Assembly: GCA_963678705.1 (NCBI GenBank)
Contig: OY783208.1
Span: 6,200,001 to 6,264,000 of the forward strand
DNA length: 64,000 bases
Direction of reading: 5' to 3'
Origin: Panorpa germanica
Taxonomy: Eukaryota > Arthropoda > Insecta > Mecoptera > Panorpidae
Shown here: positions 1 through 11,007 of the stretch, piece after piece
Layout of the letters: each line of letters opens with the position of its first letter
How positions within the stretch are numbered: the first letter of the stretch is position 1
Translations under genes and position numbers: made by a program
Notes under the pieces: generated by a model
What the model was told of the DNA's origin: nothing
The model's input: only the letters and a program-made list of their open reading frames with translations
Databases searched by the model: none

Positions 1-640
1 ATGTATTTAACAGTTTTTGTTCATTAACTTTAAAATGATAGTAAATCAAGAGTCCTACTTTTTGAATAATAAATTGATATATGGGTTAATAAACGTATAT
101 TTTCGTTTTTATTTTACCTTTAGATAGCCTGGTAACACAATATTTTTAGATAAAATACAATAATTTGTAGCGCTATTGTTTAATCATTTCAATGAACTGT
201 CAAAATGAATATTTCAGTTGTGGACTTATTAAATACTTTCAAGGATGTACCGTCAATGCAAAAAGTTTATCTCTCGGTAAATCGAATTACTAAATAAATG
301 ACGTACAAATATTGAGACTGTACCTTTGAAAAATGAAAGTTTCAGTTCTCAATTAAATTGCTTCTGGCCTGTTAAAATTATTTTTTATTCATATAAAAGT
401 ATAATAATTAGAATATTAACTATAATTAATGTGAAGTTTATATTAATTCAATTCAAATTACATATCTGTAAAAAAGTAATAATAAATTTGACAACGTTGT
501 TATAATAAGTGTATGATTTATTCATTCTTGGAGTTTAATTTCGTTTTTATTGAATTTTTCTCTACACTTGCCATTCATATCCTCAAGGTATCCTTTTAAT
601 AATTTTCTTCTTCCAATAGTTTCAAAAAAGATTTTTTTTA
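1..640 (-). promoter_or_regulatory. 5' flank and non-coding exon 1 of a ZNF gene lying left of the window
   Basis: This stretch matches the sequence upstream of the minus-strand ZNF genes at 11743-12500, 17959-18600, 32133-32820 and 37890-38510. On the minus strand a 5' splice-site-like CTAAAG/GTAAAAT lies at about 117-118. The presumed non-coding exon 1 would extend rightward to about 230, and its gene would lie beyond the left edge. No coding sequence is seen here. The role as a promoter is inferred only from conservation among paralogues. Confidence 0.4.
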
Positions 641-779
641 TATACACTTAGTTTTTGAAAACTGTGTCACCATTTTTCCATAATCAAAAGTTATGATATG
701 TGGTGAAATTGATCTAGAAATTTTGATGTTTATGTAAATTATCTTGTCTAAATAATTTCTAAAAAGAAAACTGTTGATT

Positions 780-1157
780 GTTGATTGAAATAGATATTTA
801 TAAATGTGTATTGGTGTTTTTATTTTATTTAATCCTGCTAAGGCCGACATAGTATTGAAACTTTATTATTCTTTGAAATAGCTGTAAATAATATATGATA
901 TTTTGATATGTAAATACATATAGCAGAGATTTATGAGCTGTAAGGTTGGCAGCGGTTGTGATATCACATGCATTTGGAATGTGTACAACGTTGGATCCCT
1001 TTAATAATTAAAGAGTCAAAATGACTTTTTTAATTGTTAATATATCTTAACATATAAGGAATTATTAAAAAATAATTGAACATTTGAGGTTCTAGTAACC
1101 CACTTTATCAATATATAGTACGCTTCTATAGAAATTAAGACATTAGACACAAGCCCA
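780..1157 (+). mobile_element. MITE-1 copy, internally shortened
   Basis: This is a member of the recurrent non-autonomous DNA element here called MITE-1. It has the TTGATTGAAAT head, the CCTGCTAAGG block, the CACATGCA..GGAATGTGTACAACG block and the tail ACACAAGCCCA. Compared with its duplicate at 23261-23826 it lacks the internal segment between the ATTTTATTTAA and CCTGC blocks. No protein is encoded. Confidence 0.7.
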
Positions 1158-1194
1158 ATCAAGAACAATGGGTTTGTGAACTTTGTTTTAAAAA

Positions 1195-1345
1195 GTTGAC
1201 TGAATTAGTGGACCAGTAATTGTCTTATCAACAAAAGTTGAATAATACCTGAATCTGTTTTGGTACATTCATAGAATGTGTGGCTTTAAATCTGTTTCAA
1301 CTAATATTCAACTTTTGTTGAACACACAATTACTGATCAACTCAA
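1195..1345. mobile_element. Hairpin MITE-2, copy 1
   Basis: About 150 bp with long inverted arms. The left arm (about 1213-1247) reads CAGTAATTGT..TCAACAAAAGTTGAAT. The right arm (about 1304-1345) is its complement, ATTCAACTTTTGTTGA..ACAATTACTGATC. It is non-coding and recurs at 23907-24042 and 60205-60360. Confidence 0.75.
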
Positions 1346-3659
1346 CTCGCCCCGGGTTAAAGCTTCATAACTATAAGGCCCTAAGCACACGACGCGACTT
1401 GCTGCAAACCTTAGCCCCGAATCTGCCCAAACCGAATGTCATTACAACTGTGTTGTTAGTAAAAGAACGAAAGTGTTTACGAGTGAGATAAAACACACGG
1501 CACGAACGTAACTAAACTGATTTTAAACTGGTTTTGAGCATATATTCAGCGACTAGATTTATCGGTCGCTGGGCATTGTTGGTTTCAAGATGACATCATC
1601 AACAGCGATGTATACGAAAAGTATTTAAATGCATACATACAATCTAAAATAACACAATAGAATCCCCTGTTTTGCTATTGTTAAAAAATCTATAGAGTCA
1701 CGATACACTGCTCGTGCTCGTTTTCGTTAAAAACTTTGTTTCGCGTTTAATTTACAATCAGCCGACTCGTGTGCTTTTCTCGTGTTTTATCTCATATCTC
1801 GATCTCTCACTAACAACAGTTGTAATCACTTTCGCTTCGTGCTGGACGCATATAAGTAACAACAAATTGAGATTAATTAATGTAAATAAAACAAATGGGG
1901 AACTTCTCATCACAGCAATAGATAATTCGAAAAAACCTTCTTCAGACTACGAACACGACATACGAGATTGGCGCATCTTCATTTAATCAGTAAAACAACA
2001 GCTCCGCAGTGCAGCAATGTCATACGCAAATAACAGTCCATCATCTACTAGTAACCTGCCCACAATATCAAACGCAAATAACAAAACACAACTTCAGTAG
2101 TGAACTAAAGGACATACTTCCAAACAATATAAAAAAAATTATCAATTCTCAAATTCTAAAATAAAAAAAAAACATTTAAGTGTCTATAAATATTATATTT
2201 CATTAATGTTACCTTTACTAAATTCACCCTACACCTTTTATTTACTCCAAATAAGCACTGTATTGGACAATGTCTAGTGCCCCGCCCGTGACCGCTACCT
2301 ATCACCGCCTATAAGTTCTATCATTCCCGCACTTTCAATTTAATGCCCCTACACCTCCGCTACTCATCATTCACTTCCAGCACCACGGCACATGCTCAGT
2401 AGCCCTGTATCACTCTTTCCTTGAGCACCGTTATCCTTTCAAGTACATTCTCCGAGCCACCGTGCCAATGCTATGAATAAAAAATTCTGCGTTTCGGCCC
2501 CCCCTGCGTACTAACCTTTTTTTAAATATTTTCAAAATTAATACTTTATTATTATACTAAATGCTTGATTTATATTTGCACTCATTTCACTCTAAACTCA
2601 CCAATTATTACAATTAATTTCTTTTTTTAACAATGCCAAGCACCTGGCTCCTAATCATCTCTAACCCTAGCGCCTTCGCTATTTACCACTATAGCCCATA
2701 TCGTTCCTGTTCTTGCACTTTCGACTTAATTCCCTGTGCACAATTCCAGCACCACGGTACATGTTTTGCAGCGCGGCTGCCTCCCAGAGCGTCTATCCTT
2801 TCATCCCCGCTACTTTAAGCGTCGCCGTCCTCCCTCCCCCCCTTCTTATTACAGCACTTCATTTGCATAATTAACACTGTACTGTAAACTTACATTCTAA
2901 TTTCATATTTATATTTACGATATAATATTAGTCTTCCCTTTTACCCCCACTATTGAAGCATAGCTGTTAAATTTTAGTAATAGCAATTTATTTTGCTCGT
3001 ACCAAATATTCTCTCTACCTTTTATAAATGACAGATAAGAAGGATAAGAGGAATATAAGAGGAAACACGAATAAGAGTGGGAGGAAACAAAGAAACGGGA
3101 AAATTCAAATCAGAAATAGAAGTGAAACAGGGAAGAACTATTTTGTTTTTGTTTAAAATGTTAATTATTCAAAACAAAAGACATATTTTCAATATTTATT
3201 GCATATGTATCCAGCGCTCGGCTATAGTTTTATTAATTAGTAGGAAAGAGACCTATGTCGTAAGCATACGGAACATAAAACATTCACATTTCTAACGTGT
3301 AGCGGGTTAAGACAAAAAGGCATCCGCGAGAAATTTAAATCAACCGGTTAAACGATATCAGGAATACAAACACTTGTTTATATAACGTAAATTTAAATCG
3401 ACACCAAAGCTCAGACAGTATCTACACTCACTATCAGTCAATCACTCAAATAACTTTATTACAACTATAAAACAATTACACAAATTAATAATTAAATGTC
3501 ACGAGTTGGCACTAGCGAAGTAAAACTCGCGAATCGGAAGTAATGGTTTAACGAAAAATCGCGGTATTTGAATGTTTATTAACAATGAATATATGTTGTG
3601 AAGCCGCGGGGCGCTCAGGAATTCGGAACCTGATAATCGACAACCTTCAAGATGTATCT
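1346..3659. repeat. Non-coding segment of duplicated block A
   Basis: There is no convincing gene here; the short open frames are not supported. The segment is repeated at 24043-26386. Within it, imperfect inverted arms of about 60-75 bp lie near 1437-1505 and 1760-1830, sharing AGATAAAACAC and TTGTTAGT in opposite orientation. A piece CCAGCACCACGG(C/T)ACATG occurs at about 2377 and again at about 2742. A G/C-richer stretch (3300-3650) holds GAAGCCGCGGGGCGC. The origin is unknown, possibly old transposon sequence. Confidence 0.5.
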
Positions 3660-4684
3660 CGGTTGATGTACATGTAATTTAATTATCAGATGCCGTCTTC
3701 TAGATAAACCTAAACCTAAAGTACAAGTTTACAGTGTATAGAATATTTAGTGTATGTTTATTTAATGTTTAACAATGTAGACTAATGTTATATTAACAAT
3801 TGATCACAAATAATGCTGTAAATATATTAATTTTAATAAAATATTATATTGCAAAATATAAATAGAATATTTGCATAAACTTATTGTTTTTTTTTTTATT
3901 ATAAATTTATTTTATAATTAAAATCGATTACATTTTTCAAAAGGGTATAGTCTGTTTAAACTTCCCACTTCATTTTAATATAAAATCTCATTCTAATCAT
4001 AACAGGCCATAAATGATAAACCGGATTCACTTTGATTCAACAGTGTGTAGTCGTTGTTCCATCTGTAGCTCATAAAAAGACATTCCATGTGAACGACTGA
4101 ATAGAAAACAAACGCGTTCATGTCAAAAAACTCTTAAAAAGTAATAGATATGAAATAGAATTGACTCCAAAATGTTTACTGGGATATTAGGGTGGTCGAT
4201 CACATTGAATTTGTATCTCGCTTACTCTGCTAGTTTGTAATAGGTTCGTTTCAAATACAAACAACGGATATTCTTAATTACTTTAGTTTTATTACTTAAA
4301 TACAATAGGGCCTTATACTATGCTTATTCTAAGGTTCTTAATACAATAGGTCCAATTAATGAAACAATTTTTTAAACAAATTGGATACGCTAAAAAATTT
4401 ATTAATTTCTTCTTAGCGAGAATTGAACCTAGGAACATAAGAGGCATCTACATATTTTAACATAAATCATGGAATGTGGTAGAAAAAGTTGCTTACAAAT
4501 TCATGAGTTCGTCATATTTATTAAACACACGCCATAAAGTAAAACTCCAGCGAATACAAACAGTTTAGATCACATGCAGAACACACCTAGACAGTTTTAT
4601 TTAAATGAGTTTTTTGATTTCACTTTAAGGAACCAACTTGTGCGTAAGATTTATGACATAAATTAGAAGAAAATGGTTTTAAAG
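3660..4684. repeat. 3' flank of ZNF unit 1
   Basis: This downstream (3') flank of the minus-strand ZNF gene is repeated, with small differences, at 10236-11007, 16798-17307, 26387-27886, 36370-37029, 57255-58217 and 62962-63470. It starts near GTACATGTAATTT and contains AGGGTGGTCGATCA and TTGAACCTAGGAACATAAG. No gene is seen. Its repetition marks the boundaries of the duplicated ZNF unit. Confidence 0.7.
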
Positions 4685-5323
4685 CTAAATGTGTATTTTA
4701 TGTCGTTTTAAAGAAGATGATAGACTAAACGTTTTATTACATTCATCGCAGGAAAATGGTTTCAAACCTAAATGTGTGTTTTTATGTTGTTTTAAATGTG
4801 ATGGATATTTAAATATTTTAGTACACTCACTACAAGAATACAAATTCTTTATTGAATGCACCCGCATATGTTTTATAATATCCAACTTGTCTACAAACGA
4901 TTTGTTACATACTTCACAAACAAAATGTTTCAGTCTCGATTTTAATTTTCCACTTTGCAGTTGTTCGTTATTCAGAGGTTCGGCTGGTTTTTCAACTGTG
5001 GACTTCTCATGTCCCCCACAAATAGGTGGTGCATCCAGGTGTTCCTGTAATTTAGTTCCATCCAGGAACATATCATTGCAATAATCAGAGGGCTCATGAC
5101 ACGGCTCAAGTTTAATGAAGTACTGATTGTCCCGTGGTAAAATTGCATTTTCTTCTGGACAGTCTGGTTCTTCCTTAATTTCATCACATGACTCTACATC
5201 TTTGACCACACGTTCTTCCTTTATTTCCATTTTTATATCTTCGTTTATATTTCCTGTTTCCTTTGGTTCATTTAACTCTACGGCAATTTCCAGTTTTATG
5301 TTCTGTGATTTATAATCCTCCAT
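4685..5323 (-). CDS. C2H2 zinc-finger protein, unit 1 (212 aa)
   Basis: Likely nuclear DNA-binding protein of the local MEDYKS family. Residues 1-90 are acidic and carry psi-K-x-E motifs (IKLE, IKEE, IKEE, IKLE). The finger-like piece CNDMFLDGTKLQEHL near residue 83 lacks its first cysteine. Fingers follow: FVCEVCNKSF, YSCSECTKIF and FSCDECNKTF. The last finger ends HKIHI instead of HKNTHLALK, consistent with a single-base loss compared with the copy at 63471, so it may be non-functional. The ATG is shared by all paralogues and lies just after an intron-acceptor-like TTTCAG. The 5' flank is of type I, shared with the gene at 58218. The IKEEPD.P motif has Cys where most paralogues have Ser. 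DNA target and function are unknown. Confidence 0.75.
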   Translation of the reverse strand: MEDYKSQNIKLEIAVELNEPKETGNINEDIKMEIKEERVVKDVESCDEIKEEPDCPEENAILPRDNQYFIKLEPCHEPSDYCNDMFLDGTKLQEHLDAPPICGGHEKSTVEKPAEPLNNEQLQSGKLKSRLKHFVCEVCNKSFVDKLDIIKHMRVHSIKNLYSCSECTKIFKYPSHLKQHKNTHLGLKPFSCDECNKTFSLSSSLKRHKIHI

Positions 5324-6509
5324 TTTATTACAACAGTTTTATCGTTCTCTGAAACTAATTAACAATTTATTACTATTCGAAGTAAATAGGAGCAACCTGT
5401 TAATAGAAAATTTAAAATATAAATGATTGATAAACAAAATCATTCGACGGAAGATTCGACATTGATAAATAAATGAAGTTAGGTTGAATTAATTTAAACC
5501 TTTGTTGTAATAAATTGTTATATTATAAAATGCATAGAAAATAAATAAACCTAAAGTAGAAAGCAAGGTGCTAGCTATTCGAATACTGTTGTTGTTTGTC
5601 ATTTGTTAAAAATTTGCCCATTCTTAATTAACATATTTTGATCAGTACTGTTAAAATAGGTATAAATCAATTTCAACAAAAGAAGCATTAATTATGAAAA
5701 AGTTAAAATACCTTTATATAACTAAAAAAATTAATTATTCTTGGTTATCCGCTTCAGTTGCTTTTTACAAATTATTAACTAAGTGAGAAACAATAAAATA
5801 CATTAATTTGTAGTCATCTAGCTCAACCTTTTCAATGATCTGTCAAAAGGAATATTCCAGTGTCTATTTTATAGATAAGTTACTAGATGTACAAATATTT
5901 TGGCGCGTTTTTTAAAATAAATCTACAACGAAGAAATGATTCCTAGTTTAATAACTCGATAATAAAGGCAAAGGGTGTGCTGATGGCGTAGGGTTAGATA
6001 TTTTATGGACAACAATTTTTTAGTAAAACATTTTAATAAATATTTGATTAAATCCAAATGCATTTATACATCCTAATACCCTATACATATTCTTATTTTT
6101 TCATATTCATGTACACAATATGTATATTTAGTATTTATATTTAAGTATGATTGCTTTCTGGAAATCAAATTATATTTTTCTTCTCTCTTTTTTATGATTA
6201 ATTTTTTTAATTTTTGATTGTAATATAGATTGTATTTATACTGTTGCTTCAGTACAATGAAACAAATCGGACAAGTACTTACGATTAGTACCGGTTGTTT
6301 TAATAGCTATAAAACGATACTCTAGATAGAATCAGCTATCAGGACCTTAAGTATCCAATTATATTTTAATGACTTAAAGAGATAATAACAATGGGCTTTT
6401 GAACCCAATTTTTTCGGGTTGCTTTTCTCATTTTTGATTGAAATGTAGGTTATTATATTTACATCTGCCTTAATATTAATAGAGATCTGACTTGTCGCTG
6501 TTTTGTTTT
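5324..6509 (-). promoter_or_regulatory. Type I upstream region of ZNF unit 1
   Basis: This upstream flank matches 58803-59690, with the same CCGCTTCAGTTGC block and TTTTCAATGATCTGTCAAAA. It resembles the type II flank of the other units only in short blocks, such as the TCAATGA..CTGTCAAAA motif. It probably holds the intron, non-coding exon 1 and promoter. No open frame is supported. From about 6250 to 6510 the sequence is no longer shared with the 59 kb copy. Confidence 0.4.
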
Positions 6510-7384
6510 TGAATAATGTAAATGAAATACAGATGTGACATCCCTGATTGCGAAAAATACAAAATATCTTTACAATTAATATTATGCTAATTAATTATAC
6601 TTACACTTCGATACACTGTTAATTCATTCAATGTTTATTCTATACACTTAGTTTAGTCTGTGCTATACACTGTAAAATTGATAATTCATTATTATACAAA
6701 ATGCTTAGTTTAAAAATTTTTTTTAAATAGATTCAATTTGCATGAAAACGCATTAATTTCTTCTTAACGAAAATTGAAACTAGAAACATAAATGACAACA
6801 CATTTTCGAGTTAAAAAAGGCAACTATTTTATTGTTTGTTTTTCTTTAAATATAGTTTGAAGTTAATGTAAAGAAGTGAAATTATTCGATACAGCAACAC
6901 TAGAAAAGTTTAAAGGAAGAGTTGGAGAAGAATAAGACAATCCCGGAGAACTAGGCGGGCTTTAATAAAGGAAGTCAACGATGGATAACATATACATCCT
7001 AGATTATAAACACAGAAAGAATCGGCAAGACAAGGAGGTAAAGTATTGTTACCAGTTTGCGAACGTGTGAACATAGGAAAATTGCAATTGGGAATTATTG
7101 AGCAGAAATGGTCACTCCGATTGTACTTCGGCTAAATGTAAACATAAGAGAAACTCGAAAACATGTCATAGATAAAACTCATAATAACTTTTGTACAACT
7201 CATTGCGCGATCCTTAGAAATAATAATACCGACCTACTGAGGACTACGTCATAGAAGAAGCGCGGCGATTCATCTAGAATTAAGTATGCGTCATGCTATA
7301 AGGAAATAAATAAAATGATTCTAGGCAGTTACCTACTCCTGGAAATAATTACGTCGTTAGAATATTCTGGAAACAATTCGCTAG
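6510..7384. repeat. Duplicated non-coding segment preceding P relic 1
   Basis: Collinear with 27887-28781 at high similarity, including AAGGAAGTC(A/G)ACGATGG and TACTTCGGCTAAATG. No gene is recognised. It belongs to the block A/B duplication. Confidence 0.6.
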
Positions 7385-8930
7385 TTAAGTGCTGGGATAT
7401 ACCATACGCAAATTGTTTTTGTCATATTCTTTTGCTAGAATGGCTGAATTTAATCTACTTGTTGCGAGTCCATTAAGTTCGTTGCTGCACACACAACAGT
7501 TGATATTTTTCAATGTTTTAGCAACAAACCCTGTAACGTAAGCTAACGGTAAACCTTCAAACTCGTCGTATTCATAAACGTCTATCAAGTTATCATCTAA
7601 TTCAGAGGATTCCTTGTTTTCTCACCTTCACAGTTATTTTCTAATATACTACTTCCCTCAATAATTTCTTTTAAATCAATTAGGACATCATAGTCGTCCT
7701 TTTCATAATTTACTTCTACTACATGTGATGTTATACCATTTATTGCTCTAATAAATTAATTACATTTTGGCATTATATTACCAAAAACAAATTGACGGAT
7801 ATTGCAAAAAAGATTTTCTAAAGAATCTTCATTAAATGTACTTGAGACAAAATCTAAAAATTCTTCACTTTTTATTATATTTGAAATTTCTATCATTCCT
7901 TTTACCGTTAAAACACAACCCAGAATACAATGCGGATTTGCAATTTTTTTAATAGCCTTATAAAGTTACCATTTGGCAATATTTTGTACCATTTGTGTCC
8001 AATATTGAATATGGATAATATATATTCACTGTTTGTATCTTCATTTACATTTAAATTTACTGCACGTCCATTATCCATAAATCTAGCTTCTTCAGGAAGT
8101 AGAGTAGGACCGCCGGGGTCCTTGCTCGGCTCTGCAAAAGAATTTATTGTTGCCGAAACCATACGGCTTAATTGTCTGGCTGCTATTCCTACACGCATTT
8201 TTAAATAATTATTCTTATTGTGTAATCCAGTAAAATCTTCTGGTTTCAGTTTAACCAAAAAACTAAACAAAGTCTGACGGTCGAAGTTAAAAAAAGGGGG
8301 TCATTATTCACTGGGACTGTTGGTTTAATATTGCAGAACGCATTTATAGCACTTCCTGCTGTTGGACCTTGATCACAAAGAACAGCAATAACCTTTAAAG
8401 TAACTTTTTGAAGTTCTTCAACAGTTATTCTTTTCGTTGCTTCAGCAGGAGCACAACCGTTTGTAAAATAAAAAAAAAAGTGGTTGTTTTCACTTTGAAA
8501 ATATACTTTTGATTTGGAAAACTAAAGCTTGATTCGCTAATTTCACTGTTTGTTCCCCATCACACAGATCTAAATATCACAAATGTTTTTTGCTGTGTCA
8601 ACAAAACGTCAAACCTTGCTTTAAATGTATTTCTTCATGAATTAACACACAGTACGCATCATTTTTACACAATTTAGCAACTGTTTTTTTAAAGTGTCAA
8701 ATATAAATTTATTTATACCTAGTGTCATTGAAACTTTTTCTAATAATCTTAATAAGTTGAATTGGAAGGCATGGGTTGTAACCCTGATAAAATACGATAG
8801 CATCTAGGCCCTCGTTTATAAATTGCTAATGCCATTATTTCGTCATCAAATGTCCATTTTCTGCCATTAGGTTTATTATGACAATTTTTAAATATTGACT
8901 ATACAAATGGTTAGTGTACAAATTTACCTT
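7385..8930 (-). pseudogene. P-element-type transposase relic, copy A
   Basis: The minus strand carries pieces of a P/THAP9-type transposase in several frames. In order they are: the GRKWTFDDEIMALAIYKRGP region (about 8800-8870); TNGCAPAEATKRI followed by VIAVLCDQGPTAGSAINAF (about 8330-8460), corresponding to the family's CDQG block; then MRVGIAARQLSRMVSATINSF in the 120-aa open piece 7908-8270; and a C-terminal piece GLPLAYVTGFVAKTLKNINC with CVCSN (7385-7588). Many stops and frame changes separate them, so it cannot encode a working enzyme. The THAP DNA-binding domain and terminal inverted repeats were not found. Its duplicate is at 28782-30300. Confidence 0.7.
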
Positions 8931-9414
8931 CTTCATAATATAAGGGAAGGGAAATAAGGGAATTTCAAATATATTGATTCAAATTGAATTTGCTAAAGAT
9001 AAAATCATCAAAGTAATACTAGTAATTGAGAGGAATCGCATTAAAACAAGTAATTGGAATAAAACCGCGTACTGAAGTCCTGCGGATTAGACAGACATTT
9101 TTATGAATTTACATGATTTTCTTTTTCATTACAAAAGCAGATTTCAATTCATCTACACTAGTTCGGAAAATTTCTCTAAAATAAAGAAAACTAAAAAAGA
9201 AGCAAATTCTTATTCACTTGTCTACCAATAATTAAGAAATATGAAAGGCTGAGTCTAGTATTCATTTAATACACTGTTAAATCTTCCCGTAAATATTTTA
9301 CACATTGTTAATCAAAAATTGATTTCAAGAATAGGTTTATTACAAATTCATGAGTAAGACATATTTATTAAACTTGTGCATAAGATTTATGACATAAATC
9401 ACGAGAATATTATT
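8931..9414. repeat. Duplicated AT-rich segment
   Basis: Non-coding and homologous to 30950-31390, including AAAACCGCGTACTGAAGTCC and TTTTTCATTACAAAAGCAG. No gene is seen. The paralogous block contains about 0.65 kb more sequence at its left end (30303-30949). Confidence 0.5.
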
Positions 9415-9508
9415 TTAAAGGTAAATGTGTGTTTTTATGTTGTTTTAAAAGTGATGGGCATGTAAATGTTTTGTATTTTGCATTTTAGTACACTCATTAG
9501 AAGAATAA
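9415..9508 (-). pseudogene. ZNF relic: remains of one finger
   Basis: Minus-strand sequence matches the finger and tail of the family: SNECTK, then H-K-N-T-H-L, then the terminal K and stop. It occupies the place of the intact gene 31398-32132 in block B. Left of the finger it is followed by the usual 3' flank; right of it the gene is replaced by an unrelated dispersed repeat (from about 9520). The reading frame also contains a small insertion or shift near TTTGTATTTTGCATTTTAG. This is a truncated dead copy. Confidence 0.6.
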
Positions 9509-9519
9509 GGCAGAGGTTT

Positions 9520-9745
9520 TACACCTAATGCAGACCTACCGATTGTAGGCCCTTGAAAGACCAAAACAATGTAAAAAACTAATACAACGAGTATTGTAAA
9601 AGATGAATAATATTCATCAAACAATGCACTAGCCGTACTGAAGTTTACGTCTGTTTATTTCTTAATTTACGTAATTATATTTTACAGACTCTAAAAAGTA
9701 GAATTCCATTTAGTTCTATACCCCTGACCATCACTGACGAGTGGA
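9520..9745. repeat. Dispersed repeat, copy 1
   Basis: About 225 bp shared with 54915-55140: GCAGAGGTTTTA.ACCTAA, then CCAAAACAATGTAAAAAACTAAT, then GACTCTAAAAAGTAGAATTC. No terminal inverted repeat or open frame was recognised. The family is unknown. Confidence 0.55.
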
Positions 9746-10235
9746 GCAACACCACCAACTCTTAAAGAATGCTCGTGTAGCGTCAGTAATTGGTTAGTTT
9801 CTTGCAGTTTCCTTATTGTAATATTTTGACAGTTTTATGAAATAATATATGTTCTTTGATTTAATCAGTTTTAATACTGCATTAAAAAAACAATAATATA
9901 AAATAGTGTTCAATGAAATGATAATTTTTTTTTTAATCTGCATAGTAATCTTTACTGATGTAGTGAAATGTTAGTAAGTTATATATTTATATATATAGTC
10001 GCTATTTTATTAAGCATTTTATATACATACATATGTTTCATCATCTTTCATTCAAAAAGTTGTTTTAAATTTTACCTTTTATTTCTGACACAAAATTAGA
10101 CGGTACCCCAAAATTGTTATAAGGAGAAATAGGAAGAACTTAATTACAATCAAGATTTTAAGTACTTGTAAATAAAATATTATCCTTACAAAATATTATT
10201 TATAAGAGGTATTGCTATATTAATATCTAAAGTAC
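9746..10235. other. AT-rich region without recognised feature
   Basis: Mostly A+T with TATATATA runs near 9980-10000. No gene, repeat family or RNA is recognised. The right edge at about 10236 is where similarity to the ZNF-unit 3' flank begins abruptly. Confidence 0.4.
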
Positions 10236-11007
10236 ATGTAATTTCATTTTCCGATGTCGTCTTCTAGATAAAACTAAACCTAAAGTACAAGTTTACAGTG
10301 TATAGAATATTTAGTGTATGTTTATTTAATGTTTAATAATGTAGACTAATGTTATATTAACAATTGATCACAAATAATGCCGTAAATATATTAATTTTAA
10401 TAAAATATTTTATTGGAAATTATAAATAATATACCCCCATAAACTTATTGTTTTTTTTTGTTATAAATTTATTTTCCAATTAAAATCGATTATATTTTTC
10501 AAAATAGTATAGTCTGTTTAAAGTTCCCACTTCATTTTAATATAAAATCTCATTCTAATCACAACAGGCCATAAACGATAAACGGATTCACTTTGATTCA
10601 ACAGTGTGTAGTTTTTATTTACTTTAGTTTTATTACTTAAATACAATAGGGCCTTATACTATGGTCTTAATACTAAAAGGAAATGCTTATTCTAAGGTTC
10701 TTAATACAATAGGTCCAATTAATGTAACAATTTTTTAAACAAATTGGATACGCTTAAAAATTTATTAATTTCTTCTTAGCGAGAATTGAACCTAGGAACA
10801 TAAGAGGCATCTATATATTTTAACATAAATCGTGAAATGTGGTCGTCATATTTATTAAACACACGCCATAAAGTAAAACTCCAGCGAATACAAACAGTTT
10901 AGATCACATACCGAACACACCTAGACAGTTTTATTTAAATGAGTTTTTTGATTTCGCTTTATGGAACCAACTTGTGCGTAAGATTTTTGACATAAATTAC
11001 AAGAATA
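10236..11007. repeat. 3' flank of ZNF unit 2
   Basis: A copy of the ZNF-unit downstream flank described at 3660-4684, with an internal shortening near 10610 compared with unit 1. No gene is seen. Confidence 0.6.

Noticed and set aside
1714-1986. 90-codon plus-strand frame in block A
   Set aside because: The block B duplicate does not preserve the frame, and the region contains inverted-repeat sequence.
3060-3295. 72-codon frame with KETGKFKSEIEVKQGR, conserved at 25785-26003
   Set aside because: Both copies lie in recently duplicated DNA and the sequence is purine-rich and low in complexity. Conservation is explained by the duplication, and no domain is seen.
4415-4445. Minus-strand GTTCCTAGGTTCAATTCTCGC as a Pol III B box (tRNA or SINE)
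   Set aside because: No A box at the right distance and no cloverleaf could be drawn. It is simply part of the repeated ZNF-unit flank.
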